DNA of 64,000 nt from Gemmata massiliana. GTDB taxonomy: Bacteria; Planctomycetota; Planctomycetia; Gemmatales; Gemmataceae. The notes under the pieces were generated by a model that saw nothing but the letters and a program-made list of their open reading frames with translations, ran no database searches and was not told the DNA's origin. This document shows, piece by piece, positions 35,272-43,429 of this stretch; position 1 is the stretch's first letter, and each line of letters begins with the position of its first letter. A program made the translations under genes and the position numbers. The stretch is taken from assembly GCF_901538265.1 (NCBI RefSeq), contig NZ_LR593886.1, positions 7,399,738-7,463,737 of the forward strand, in the 5' to 3' direction.

Positions 35272-36012
35272 TTACGCGACCCGTTTCTGCGGGGAGGCTC
35301 CTTCCGCGACCAGTTCCAAGAGCCGCGATGCCATACGCGGTCCAGCGCCCGCATCTTCGTGCTTGAAGAACACGAAGCACTCGCGCCATCCTCGCCCCCG
35401 CATTCGCGCGGCCCACTCCCGCAATGCGGTGTCGTCGTAATCGGGCCGGCGCAATCGGAGGTAGCCCCAATCCGCCGTCGAAACGAAGGGAACGTCCAGA
35501 TCGTCCTCCGCGTCGGCCACGCACATGGCCGCCTGATGATCGCGGAGCAGTTCGTACACCTCGTCGTCGAACCACGACTGGTGGCGGAACTCGAACGCCA
35601 CGCGACACGGCGGCAGGTACGCGAGGAAGTCGGAGAGAGCCGCAACGTCTTTGCGGAACGTCGGCGGCAACTGAAACAGGATCGGCCCCTGTCGTTCGCC
35701 GAGGGCGCCCGCACTTGCGACCAGCGCAGACGCCATCTCACACGAATTCGTGAGCCGCTTCACGTGCGTAATTTCTTGCGGCGCCTTCAGCACGAACCGG
35801 AAGTTCGCGGACACCTGGCGCGCCCACGTTTCCAGAACGGACGCCGTCGGCGCGCGGTAGAACGTGTTGTTGATTTCCACCGTGCGGAACCGCTCGCCGT
35901 AGTAGCCGAGCATCTTGTTGGCCGGGAGCTTGTCGGGGTAGAAGCTCCCCTTCCACTCCTTGTACGAGTAGCCGCTGGTGCCAACGAAGAAATTCACGTG
36001 CCGCTCCTCCAT
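35272..36012 (-). CDS. DUF72-family protein
   Basis: 246 aa. ATG at 36012; the frame extends to 36345 but overlaps the next gene and is unconserved there. FFVGTSGYSYKEWKGSFYP, EINNTFYRAPTASVLETW, FRFVLKAPQEITH and ILFQLPPTFRKD are diagnostic of DUF72 (YecE-like TIM barrels). The function is not established. It begins about 35 bases after the stop of the small zinc-ribbon gene, in the same direction. Confidence 0.85.
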   Translation of the reverse strand: MEERHVNFFVGTSGYSYKEWKGSFYPDKLPANKMLGYYGERFRTVEINNTFYRAPTASVLETWARQVSANFRFVLKAPQEITHVKRLTNSCEMASALVASAGALGERQGPILFQLPPTFRKDVAALSDFLAYLPPCRVAFEFRHQSWFDDEVYELLRDHQAAMCVADAEDDLDVPFVSTADWGYLRLRRPDYDDTALREWAARMRGRGWRECFVFFKHEDAGAGPRMASRLLELVAEGASPQKRVA

Positions 36013-36047
36013 GAGCGCGATTCTGGGTAGGACGCACCGCGTGGCGA

Positions 36048-36401
36048 TCACCGAGACGACATTCCCGTTACGACGATCAGCATGATAACTACGACGACCG
36101 CGGCAAATACGAAACCAAATATCTTCCAGGTCATCGCAGATTCGTAGCAACTCGGGCACCGCAGTTCGTTCGCTCCGCCTCGACCGTGTTGGACGTAGAT
36201 CGACTGAACGTGGCGCGGGCAACAGAACATGTTGCACCCCTGGCACCGCGTCGTTGCTAGCGCCGAGCACCGGCAACACGTTGGCCCGGCCTGTGGCGCG
36301 GGCGCCGATTGAGCCGGACGGTTCGGGTGCCCGCATTGGGGACACGCGACCGCCTCAATCGATATCTGATGGCCGCACGCGGGGCAAGCGATCAACGGCA
36401 T
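36048..36401 (-). CDS. Zinc-ribbon protein with C-terminal membrane helix
   Basis: 117 aa. CPACGHQISIEAVACPQCGH is a zinc-ribbon pair at residues 6-24, a second Cys-rich cluster follows (CCRCSALATTRCQGCNMFCC, then CPSC), and one helix near the C terminus (FGFVFAAVVVVIMLIVVTGM) anchors it. Possible membrane-tethered metal-binding or nucleic-acid-binding protein. The DUF72 gene follows it. Confidence 0.65.
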   Translation of the reverse strand: MPLIACPACGHQISIEAVACPQCGHPNRPAQSAPAPQAGPTCCRCSALATTRCQGCNMFCCPRHVQSIYVQHGRGGANELRCPSCYESAMTWKIFGFVFAAVVVVIMLIVVTGMSSR

Positions 36402-36439
36402 GGCGCACCGTATCGGGGGAAATACAAGCGCAACACAAT

Positions 36440-36964
36440 TCAGGAGCGATCGACGGCGTACTCCAGCATCACGGTTCCGGTGGCTTTGTACACCTTACTG
36501 TTCAGTAAACGCAAGCGCGTTCGGCCCTCACCGGGTGGTAGCAACGGAACGCCACCGCCGAGGAGCACGGGAATCACGGCGACTTCGACCGTGTCCACCA
36601 ACCCTAAATCCAACACGCTACGGAACAGCGCCCCGCCTCCGAACAACCAGATGTCTTTGCCCGGCGCGGACCGCAACTGCATCAGCGCGCCGCGGAGGTC
36701 GTCCCCGATGATCGTGATGTCGGGATGGTCCTGCGGGCGCAGCGTGCGCGAAACGACCACGGACGTAACGCCGGGCATCGCGCCGCTCTGCCCCTGCGCT
36801 TGCGTGATCTCAAATGTTCGCCGACCCATCAGCACGGTGTCGAACCGGGCGAATATCGCTCCGAAGTCGATTTCGGGGTCCATTACGATCCAGTCGGCTT
36901 CACCGTTCGGTCCGGACACGAAGCCGTCCAAGCTCATCGCGACCGAGTAGCAGATCTTGCGCAT
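36440..36964 (-). CDS. Dihydrofolate reductase-family (RibD C-terminal-like) protein
   Basis: 174 aa, ATG at 36964. KICYSVAMSLDGFVSGPNGE, VLMGRRTFEI and IWLFGGGALFRSVLDLGLVD match the RibD C-terminal/DHFR-like NADPH-binding fold. Members reduce diverse substrates; it is not the essential FolA. Followed on the same strand by the zinc-ribbon and DUF72 genes; spacing of ~38 bases suggests they may be transcribed together. Confidence 0.8.
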   Translation of the reverse strand: MRKICYSVAMSLDGFVSGPNGEADWIVMDPEIDFGAIFARFDTVLMGRRTFEITQAQGQSGAMPGVTSVVVSRTLRPQDHPDITIIGDDLRGALMQLRSAPGKDIWLFGGGALFRSVLDLGLVDTVEVAVIPVLLGGGVPLLPPGEGRTRLRLLNSKVYKATGTVMLEYAVDRS

Positions 36965-37356
36965 CGCTCCCCCTCGCACGGTGCCGCGCGGCAATCATTC
37001 TAACGCCCGCACCACGATATCCGGGGATCTATTCGACCGCAATCAGGAGCGCACGAGGCGAACGTTTGGTACACGGATAGTTCTTCGACATTCGGTGCCC
37101 CGTCTTTTGCGGGTGGGGCGATTCGCAAAGGTTGCCCATCTTGCCTCCCGACAACGTTCGTTCTGATTTCTAGATAAATTTCCCCGGGCGCGTTGCCGAC
37201 CATTTCGTGGTTCCTATACTTTCTGCGCGAATCCTCTTGCCCTGCCGGACCACCGGCAGAACCTCTCCTCGACGATCAGTGTTGCCTGTGTGGGGCAAGC
37301 GCGGCGTCGGGGCCCGCCCGGAGCGGGCTAAAGGAACGGACCGAAAGGGTCGAGTC
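36965..37356. other. Intergenic region between divergent genes
   Basis: 392 bases without a supported gene. It contains an AT-rich patch (37160-37190) likely to hold promoter elements and a short hairpin GCCCGC..GCGGGC at 37313-37329 shortly upstream of the next start. The 69-codon frame at 36957-37166 looks spurious. Confidence 0.45.
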
Positions 37357-37530
37357 ATGGGCAGCGGCTTACTTTCCGACATGGACTTTATTGAGGAATT
37401 GCGGCTCCGCCGCTGGGCACGCGAAAATTATGTGCCCACCAATGAGCGCGACACCGCCTGGCATCCGATCATTCTGGAAGAGATGCGCCACCGGGACGGG
37501 GAAGTGAGCGAGGCCGTGCTGGTCGGGTGA
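37357..37530 (+). CDS. Short conserved planctomycete-type protein, unknown function
   Basis: 57 aa, ATG at 37357. The sequence FIEELRLRRWARENYVPTNE then WHPIILEEMRHRD is strongly protein-like, mostly helical and charged, and I recognise this pattern from planctomycete genomes without an assigned function. A good T-tract terminator follows at once, supporting a real monocistronic gene. The upstream continuation of the frame is not conserved. Confidence 0.65.
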   Translation: MGSGLLSDMDFIEELRLRRWARENYVPTNERDTAWHPIILEEMRHRDGEVSEAVLVG

Positions 37531-37548
37531 CCGCCGCTCGCTCTGCCG

Positions 37549-37582
37549 ACCCACCCGACGCACTCGGGTGGGTTTCTTTTTT
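37549..37582 (+). terminator. Rho-independent terminator
   Basis: A 10-bp perfect stem (37549-37558 with 37564-37573), loop CGCAC, then TTCTTTTTT. The best intrinsic terminator in the window. Confidence 0.9.
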
Positions 37583-37707
37583 GTGGCGGGCCGAAAGGCT
37601 CGCTGCACCCCAGCGCTCGCGCTGTGGGCGGGACACCGGACGAGCAGGATGCTCGCGCGATGCCCAGGAATTAAGCGATAAAGATCGAGCGACAAGGAGG
37701 TTGCGCG

Positions 37708-38877
37708 ATGGGCTTCTTCACCGGACGGGCCACGTTTCTTCGCTTCAAGGTGAACGGCCCCGCGCCACGCCAGTTCGACGACGAACACCTCGCACGCCTC
37801 ATGGACCGACAGGCCGGGCGCCAGCGAATCGCGTCAGCCGACGGCGTCGAGACCGGCTGGACCGCGGGCGAGCACATCCTCGACACCGACTTCCACCTCG
37901 CCAAGAACATCATCAACGACACGCTCACGTTCGACCTCCGCGTCGACACGGACAAGCTCCCGGCAGACCTGCTGCGCGCGTACATCGCCGTGGAACTGAA
38001 GGCGCTCTCGAAGGACAACCCCAGCGGGTTCGCGAGCGCGCGCCAGAAGCGCGAGGCCAAGGAAATGGCCCGCGACCGGCTCGAACAGGAGTCGAAGGAC
38101 GGGCGCTACCGCAAGCGCAAGTGCATCCCGGTGCTGTGGGACCGGCAGACCAACGAGGTGCTGTTCGGCGCCACGTCGCTCACGCAGGTGGACCGGCTGT
38201 GCAGCCTGTTCGAGCAGACGTTCGGCGCGGAACTGGACTGCGTGACCGCCGGGCGCCGAGCGTACCACCTCGCCGAACTCAACACGCGCACGCGGATGGT
38301 GGACGACTCCTCCCCCAGTGTGTTCGTCCCGGGCAGCACGCCCGCGGACGTGGCGTGGATCGCCGACGAGAGCAGCCGCGACTTCCTCGGCAACGAGTTC
38401 CTGCTGTGGCTGTGGTATTACACCGACGTGCATTCCGACACGATCAAGCTCGCGGACGATTCCGAAGTCACGCTCATGATCGCGCGGACCCTGAACCTGG
38501 AGTGCCCGCGCGGACAAACCGGGCACGAGACGATCTCGCACGAAGGGCCGTCGCGCTTGCCGGAAGCGCGGCGCGCGATCCAGAGCGGCAAACTCCCGCG
38601 CAAAGCGGGGCTCACGCTCGTGCGGCACAGCGACCAGTACGAACTCACACTGCACGCCGAAACGCTCGGGGTCGGCGGCGCGAAGTTACCGCCCCCCGAC
38701 GAGGGCGCGGACGCACGCGGGAAGCTCGACGACCGCGCGAACCAGCTCCGGACGCTCATCGAAACGCTCGACCTGCTTTACGACGCCTTCGGGCAGAAGC
38801 GGTTCAGTAGCGAATGGGCCGGAGAACTCGAAAGTATGCAGAAGTGGTTGAAGCGCGAGGATCGGCGCGCGGCCTAA
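37708..38877 (+). CDS. RdgC-like recombination-associated protein
   Basis: 389 aa, ATG at 37708 with AAGGAGG upstream. MGFFTGRATFLRFKVNG, the middle region from WTAGEHILDTDFHL, a central Arg/Lys segment (QKREAKEMARDRLEQ then GRYRKRK), LWDRQTNEVLFGATSLTQVD and DFLGNEFLLWLWYYTD follow the RdgC layout, in which a ring-shaped dimer binds duplex DNA and modulates RecA. It is ~85 residues longer than the E. coli protein and diverged, so the assignment is from motif order only. Confidence 0.55.
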   Translation: MGFFTGRATFLRFKVNGPAPRQFDDEHLARLMDRQAGRQRIASADGVETGWTAGEHILDTDFHLAKNIINDTLTFDLRVDTDKLPADLLRAYIAVELKALSKDNPSGFASARQKREAKEMARDRLEQESKDGRYRKRKCIPVLWDRQTNEVLFGATSLTQVDRLCSLFEQTFGAELDCVTAGRRAYHLAELNTRTRMVDDSSPSVFVPGSTPADVAWIADESSRDFLGNEFLLWLWYYTDVHSDTIKLADDSEVTLMIARTLNLECPRGQTGHETISHEGPSRLPEARRAIQSGKLPRKAGLTLVRHSDQYELTLHAETLGVGGAKLPPPDEGADARGKLDDRANQLRTLIETLDLLYDAFGQKRFSSEWAGELESMQKWLKREDRRAA

Positions 38878-38956
38878 CGGCGCGCCGCTTGCACATATTC
38901 CCCTCGTTGCGCTGCGGGCACCCGCGGCGCGTTCACGTCTTCAACGCGAGGGGCGC

Positions 38957-39463
38957 ATGAATCACACCAAGTTGCTCGGGGTGTTGGGACTGTTGGCAGT
39001 TTCGTTCGCGGTCGCGGGCACCGCGGTCGCGATTGGCGGGAAGCCTCCGGTCGAAACACCCGCGACCACCCCGACTGTCGCCGAAGACCGGGCCGTCGAC
39101 CCCAAGATGTCACAGTTCATGGACTGTGCGAAAGCGTGCGACGACTGCGCACGGGTGTGCAACCTGTGCGCGGCCCACTGCACGAAAATGGCGGTCGACG
39201 GGCAAAAAGAGCACCTCACCACCGTGCGCACCTGCGCGGACTGTGCGAGCATCTGCACCTCCGCGTCCGCGATCGTCATCAAGAGCGGCCCGTTCTCGGA
39301 CCTGATCTGTACCGCGTGCGCGGAGGCGTGCAAGCGTTGTGGGGATGGGTGCGAGAAACACGCCGATCACGACCCGATCATGAAACAGTGCATGGACGAG
39401 TGCCGAAAGTGCGAGAAGGCGTGCCGCATCATGATGAAGAACACCATCAAGCCCGAAAAGTAA
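38957..39463 (+). CDS. Secreted four-helix-bundle copper-binding protein (Csp-like)
   Basis: 168 aa. A signal peptide (MNHTKLLGVLGLLAVSFAVA) is followed by a linker and a helical core with 18 Cys spaced as in copper storage proteins: CAKACDDCARVCNLCAAHC, CADCASIC, CTACAEACKRCGDGC, CMDECRKCEKACRIMM. Csp proteins fill a helix bundle with Cu(I) bound by Cys pairs. The signal peptide points to a Csp1-like exported form that would buffer copper outside the cytoplasm. Confidence 0.85.
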   Translation: MNHTKLLGVLGLLAVSFAVAGTAVAIGGKPPVETPATTPTVAEDRAVDPKMSQFMDCAKACDDCARVCNLCAAHCTKMAVDGQKEHLTTVRTCADCASICTSASAIVIKSGPFSDLICTACAEACKRCGDGCEKHADHDPIMKQCMDECRKCEKACRIMMKNTIKPEK

Positions 39464-39484
39464 GTTCGCGGAGCAACTCAGTCG

Positions 39485-39507
39485 CCGGCCGGGTTCGCCC
39501 CGGCCGG
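39485..39507 (+). terminator. GC-rich hairpin after the copper protein
   Basis: Arms CCGGCCGGG (39485-39493) and CCCGGCCGG (39499-39507) with loop TTCGC; a short T-run (TTT) follows a few bases later. It lies 21 bases after the stop codon. Confidence 0.6.
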
Positions 39508-39618
39508 TCGCGTTTGGTCGAGGATCATTTCCATCACAATTCAATCGATGTGTTCGACAGCTCGCTGATTGCGACCCAATCCCTTGCGAGTTGGTTCACC
39601 CGGCCGATCACCACTCAT

Positions 39619-39888
39619 TCAGCGAACGATTTCGGGAAGTGCGAACTGAATGTCGATGCGGCCTTCGGTCGCCTCGGTCGCTTCTTTGATTGCAGCTCGG
39701 AGCTTATCCAGCACCGCGGCGACATCATCGGGATGAGCTTGCGCCGATAGCGTGACCTGAACGACCATTTCTGTGCGCGGCGTTTCGGGACTATCGGCCG
39801 GGGGACCGCCGAAAACCATGACGCTCCGCGTCGCGGGTCGCCCCAACCGGACCCATCCCTTGCCCGGATCGACTTGCGGGACAGACAT
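39619..39888 (-). CDS. Small hypothetical protein
   Basis: 89 aa, ATG at 39888. It contains MVVQVTLSAQAHPDDVAAVL and a helical ...KEATEATEGRIDIQF end. No signal peptide or membrane segment. No family recognised. It lies at the edge of a lower-GC region. Confidence 0.45.
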   Translation of the reverse strand: MSVPQVDPGKGWVRLGRPATRSVMVFGGPPADSPETPRTEMVVQVTLSAQAHPDDVAAVLDKLRAAIKEATEATEGRIDIQFALPEIVR

Positions 39889-40297
39889 CGCGTTACCCTC
39901 GCGTCGGTCGTTCTGCGGGCATCACCCGGAGGCGACTCGGTGGAATTGAAGCGTGTTCGTTGAGTAAACGATAAATTTTTGTGATGGCTCTTGCAACCTA
40001 ATCATTAACTTAGATCACGTCTAGTATATAATAAATTATTCAATTGCCAATTAATTCAACAATCCAATCACACATGCACACTGGACGCCCAGCTCCGGAT
40101 TTATACGGAACCTTAGAGGCTGACATAACCTTGGAAACTGAGTGTTCGAGGAGATTGTGTTGGAGCCGCTTATGTAAAAATCTCTTGTCGGCAGCAATCT
40201 CCTCGTGCATAATCAAAGTGCTCGGTCGAAAACCGAGGCCTCTAACTGGACAAGTGGAGGCATAATCTCACTCAACACCGGACTGGTGGGAGTCTAC
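39889..40297. other. Low-GC intergenic region
   Basis: 409 bases with no supported gene. The part from 39946 to 40070 is strongly AT-rich and includes TATAAT at 40027-40032, a possible promoter -10 element, though no convincing -35 was found. The part from 40113 to 40245 contains nested inverted repeats. A 73-codon frame at 40044-40265 overlaps those repeats and is not believed. Confidence 0.5.
40113..40245 (+). ncRNA. Candidate structured RNA / leader
   Basis: Nested complementary segments: 40113-40120 with 40238-40245 (TTAGAGGC/GCCTCTAA), 40147-40157 with 40195-40205 (CGAGGAGATTG/CAATCTCCTCG), and a hairpin 40221-40226 with 40232-40237 (CTCGGT/ACCGAG). All three are perfect and could coexist in one fold. 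It ends 52 bases before the ATG at 40298 and could be a leader or a small RNA. It matches no riboswitch I know. Confidence 0.35.
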
Positions 40298-40798
40298 ATG
40301 CCAGCGCCATCGCGCCGAATTGACCCTATTCTCAAAGACAACAGTCAACAACTCAAAGAACCGAACAAACCCGCAGTCACTGACATCACCCGTCGACTCA
40401 ACGAAGCGTCTGAAACACTTGCCGCTCGTTACGATGCACTCAACGAGCAGTACATCCGGGCAGAGGTACGTCTCAAATCACTAAAGCCAATATCAGATTG
40501 CTGGATCAAGTACAATATTGAAGAATCTCCTGGCGAGCCGCATATCAGGTGCTGGGATCTAATCGGACTGGTCAAGTTAGAAGGTAAGTGGCGGTTGGTG
40601 CATGCTACCGACAGCGATCACAACAACGAACTTCCATTCGGGATAAAGCCTCTAGTCGAGTGCCCCGCGGAAGTGCGCGTCCATGCGGCCGCAGAGATCC
40701 GGCGCCTGCACGAGAAGATTATTCGACGAAAAGAACAACACATCCCAGAGGTGGATGCGGCTATCGCCGAAGTTAAGAGCTACTGCGACGAGATCTGA
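40298..40798 (+). CDS. Hypothetical protein
   Basis: 166 aa, ATG at 40298 with GGGAG 7 bases upstream. Predicted mainly helical: ITRRLNEASETLAARYDALN, a central strand-rich part (CWDLIGLVKLEGKWRLVHAT) and a C-terminal helix (AAEIRRLHEKIIRRKEQHIP). No family recognised. Codon use is less GC-biased than its neighbours, consistent with an accessory gene. The candidate structured RNA lies just upstream. Confidence 0.55.
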   Translation: MPAPSRRIDPILKDNSQQLKEPNKPAVTDITRRLNEASETLAARYDALNEQYIRAEVRLKSLKPISDCWIKYNIEESPGEPHIRCWDLIGLVKLEGKWRLVHATDSDHNNELPFGIKPLVECPAEVRVHAAAEIRRLHEKIIRRKEQHIPEVDAAIAEVKSYCDEI

Positions 40799-40900
40799 AG
40801 GCCACCGACTGCACGCGCCGAGCGTCGTCGCGTGGTCCTCAATACTCACTGGGCTGCCACTGGCGCCCAGTCACGTCAGAGATACGCGCAGGAACAAACC

Positions 40901-41089
40901 ATGCCCGAACTTAGCTGGTCACAACTACTAATACTATGCCTTACTGTTGTTGCCGTCGTGCTGTTACTTCGCAATCGGTCATACGTCGAGATCGACGCGC
41001 GAGTGTTCTCGATTAAATTTCGTGACAGAGACGATAAGGGAACGAAAAGTCAGGACGGTAATGAACCACCCGCGCTGGACCCGAATTGA
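40901..41089 (+). CDS. Small single-pass membrane protein
   Basis: 62 aa, ATG at 40901. An N-terminal hydrophobic helix (WSQLLILCLTVVAVVLLLRN) is followed by a charged tail (FSIKFRDRDDKGTKSQDGN). Unknown function. Its end overlaps the start of a probable frameshifted gene. Confidence 0.5.
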   Translation: MPELSWSQLLILCLTVVAVVLLLRNRSYVEIDARVFSIKFRDRDDKGTKSQDGNEPPALDPN

Positions 41090-41232
41090 ACCCTTGTTCG
41101 ATTCTCCGGCGTGGGCTCGAATGCACACTGTGGACAGAAATGCTGCTGAAACGCACTTACGACCTGAAGCAAGTACGTATTTTCGATTCTGACGAAGCCA
41201 GCTTCTATCCGAGCTGGGAAGAAGTAATTTGA
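41061..41232 (+). pseudogene. Probable frameshifted small gene
   Basis: The frame from ATG 41061 reads MNHPRWTRIEPLFDSPAWAR and then loses sense, while a second frame from 41140 reads MLLKRTYDLKQVRIFDSDEA then SFYPSWEEVI and stops at 41232. Removing one base near 41139 joins both into a single ~57-residue protein-like sequence. This suggests a degraded gene or a programmed frameshift; a sequencing error is also possible. Confidence 0.4.
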
Positions 41233-41261
41233 GGTGTTTCCTACCCTTTCCGGGAGCTCCG

Positions 41262-41519
41262 ATGCCCAGAAGCCAGTTTCTGACCCAGCACGACGGCGAT
41301 ATGGCGCTCATTTCCGAGGCATGTCAGCGGTTCGAGGAGTGGCTGCTATCTCTCGGATATGAGTCAACCGAGGATCACCCTTACGCGCCCAGTGCTACCG
41401 AAGCCTATGGTCTGGTGGGAGATTTCCTCACCGATACCCCTCGATACAGTGATCACCTTAAAGCTCTTCAATCACATGCTGCAGAGATCGGAGAGCTCTA
41501 CAAGCCAGAGCGAGATTGA
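41262..41519 (+). CDS. Small hypothetical protein
   Basis: 85 aa, ATG at 41262 with GGGAG 6 bases upstream. MALISEACQRFEEWLLSLGY and PSATEAYGLVGDFLTDTPRY are protein-like and acidic/helical. No family recognised. It lies 60 bases before the left end of the IS remnant, in the accessory patch. Confidence 0.5.
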   Translation: MPRSQFLTQHDGDMALISEACQRFEEWLLSLGYESTEDHPYAPSATEAYGLVGDFLTDTPRYSDHLKALQSHAAEIGELYKPERD

Positions 41520-41578
41520 GAACTTAAGCCAGAAACGTGGAGCATTGCCCCATCCAAGAGGGCTCGTCACCACCGTTC

Positions 41579-42135
41579 ATTTCCCTTTGGGTACGGAATT
41601 CCGGGTGGTGCCCGGTTAATGTTGTAGCCGGTTGGCCTTCGTTGTAACTTGTGGCCTCTTGCTCTCATCGGGAGGCCACTCGTGGACGACTTGAGTTCGT
41701 TCTGTTGCCTGAATCCGGGGTGTGCCGATCAGGGTAAGCGCGGGCACGGGAACCTCACCGTGACCGCGCGTTACGGGCCTTCCCAATCCCGGCGTATGCT
41801 CCGGTGTCGCACATGCACGGCCCGGTTCTCCGAGCGCAAGGGCACACCGCTGTTCGACGCCCGGCTCCCGCCCGGGAAGGTCCGCCATGTCCTGGCGCAT
41901 GTGGCCGAAGGCATCGGTACCCGCAAGACCGCACGGCTCACCGGGGTGCACACCGACAACTTCTGCTGGCCCGTGCGGACCCTGCGCGTGAAGGGTGAAG
42001 ACGGGCGCCATCAACCGCGAACGCCCGCGATGGCCGCCGGGTTGACCGACCGCGTGTGGGCACTCAGCGAATGGCTGAACTACCCCGCCGTACAACGCAA
42101 GTAGGGCACCACCCGGAAACAGACCCAAAGGGAAA
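41579..42135 (+). mobile_element. Internally deleted insertion sequence with both terminal inverted repeats
   Basis: The left end begins TTTCCCTTTGGGT and after 6 bases continues TTCCGGGTGGTGCCC. The right end (minus strand from 42135) has the same two blocks separated by 4 bases. TTCA is found directly outside both ends, a possible 4-bp target duplication. The 557-base element carries one frame that joins the N-terminal zinc-ribbon/HTH part of an IS1-like transposase to what looks like its C-terminal tail. No DDE core fits in this length, so the element is likely non-autonomous. Confidence 0.75.
41682..42104 (+). pseudogene. Internally deleted transposase, IS1-like
   Basis: 140 codons from GTG 41682 (GGAGG 6 bases upstream). 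The N-terminal part has a zinc ribbon (CCLNPGC..., then MLRCRTCTARFSERKGTPLF) and HTH (VLAHVAEGIGTRKTARLTGV). After HTDNF it switches to CWPVRTLRVKGEDGRHQPRT and ends PAVQRK at the right inverted repeat. The catalytic DDE core is absent. It might act as a DNA-binding inhibitor of full-length copies elsewhere. Confidence 0.7.
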
Positions 42136-42178
42136 TTCACTCCCACAGCCCCTCGCCAACACTTCGCCTCAAAGCAAA

Positions 42179-43342
42179 TCAGTGCCCGCTGCCGTTGGCC
42201 GTAGCCGTGGCCGCGGTGCCGAAGCCGACGGAGCGCGACTTCCGCGCCGCGAGTTCCTGGCGGTTCTCCCGGAACTGGTCCATCGCCCGGTCCCAGTCCC
42301 ACTTCCCGTCGTTGAGGAACAGCAGGATGAGCAGGTTCTTCACCTCTTCGATTTCCGCGAAACTGAACCCCGCGGTCTGAGAAACGACGTGCTCCGTGTC
42401 TACACCGGACTGAACGTCTGCGTGCCAGCGCCCGACGAGTTCGCGCCGGAGGGGCGCGTCCGGCGGTTCGAGGTGAAGCACCACGTCGATGCGCCCCGGG
42501 CGCTTGAACGCCGGATCGATGAGCGACATCGAGCAGTTGGTCGTGAACACGTAGGCGATGCCCTCGTTCACCTCGATGCCGTCGAGCGCGCTGAGGAACA
42601 CCGCCTGGTCCTCGGTCTCGCCGACGGTGTTGCGGTCGCGCAGCGCGATGTCCATGTCGTCGAAGAAGATCACCCCGCGGCGCCCCACCGAGAACAGTTC
42701 CTTCACCGCTTCGACCGGGTCGTTGGACCCGCGTGCCGAGCGGTACGTGTCGGGCGTGACGAGCCGGTACTCGTAGCCGAGCCGCAGGCACTCGCGCCAC
42801 AACCACCGGCACGCACTCGTTTTGCCGTTACCGGGCGGGCCGGTGAGCAAGATGCCGCGCTTCGCGCGCCCGCCCAGTTCTTTGATGCGCTGGAGGTTCT
42901 TGCGGTCGAGGAAGCCGAGCGTGTTCTGTTTGAGCGTTTCGAGTTGCTCGCTCAGGAGGACCGGCGCTTCGCCCTCGGGTTCCTTCGTGCGGTGCGACTT
43001 GATCGCCTGCCGGAACAGTTTGAGGTAATCGCCCTTCGCGACGACGAAGAAGTCGTAGCTCCCGGACGCCCCGAACGGGGCCACGCAGCGCGCGAACGTG
43101 ATCCCCTCGATGCTGTACTGCCGGATGCCGAACTGCATCCCGGGCCAGTACTTGCGGCTCACGCCGATCCAGTCGCGTGTGAGCACGCCGTCGAGCGGGA
43201 GGAGCGGCCCGCGGATCGCGTTCTGGAGCAGCGGGTAGTAGAGGCCACTGGGAACGAAGGCCACCGGGTCGGTGATCCCGGTGGCCTTCGCCACCGCGTC
43301 GAGGACGTACCGGTGGTTCGCGGTGTATTGTTCGAGTGTCAT
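42179..43342 (-). CDS. AAA+ ATPase
   Basis: 387 aa, ATG at 43342. Walker A GPPGNGKT (168-175), Walker B GVIFFDDMD (~223-231), sensor-like FTTNCSMSLIDPAFKRPGRI with the Arg finger region of FtsH/spastin-type AAA domains. The N-terminal ~130 residues (WPGMQFGIRQYSIEGITFAR) are an unrecognised substrate domain. It ends with an Ala/Thr/Gly tail. Similar stand-alone AAA proteins are common in planctomycetes; the substrate is unknown. Confidence 0.85.
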   Translation of the reverse strand: MTLEQYTANHRYVLDAVAKATGITDPVAFVPSGLYYPLLQNAIRGPLLPLDGVLTRDWIGVSRKYWPGMQFGIRQYSIEGITFARCVAPFGASGSYDFFVVAKGDYLKLFRQAIKSHRTKEPEGEAPVLLSEQLETLKQNTLGFLDRKNLQRIKELGGRAKRGILLTGPPGNGKTSACRWLWRECLRLGYEYRLVTPDTYRSARGSNDPVEAVKELFSVGRRGVIFFDDMDIALRDRNTVGETEDQAVFLSALDGIEVNEGIAYVFTTNCSMSLIDPAFKRPGRIDVVLHLEPPDAPLRRELVGRWHADVQSGVDTEHVVSQTAGFSFAEIEEVKNLLILLFLNDGKWDWDRAMDQFRENRQELAARKSRSVGFGTAATATANGSGH

Positions 43343-43429
43343 GCGGTTGTGGGCGGCCCGGCGTGTAGGGGTGTGTCAACGACACCTCATTCTACACACG
43401 GGTTCGCGGCGGGCGAATCCGCGAAACCG

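Noticed and set aside
40027-40032. TATAAT as a confident promoter for the accessory genes
   Set aside because: No matching -35 element at the right distance and the sequence is generally AT-rich, so chance occurrence is likely.
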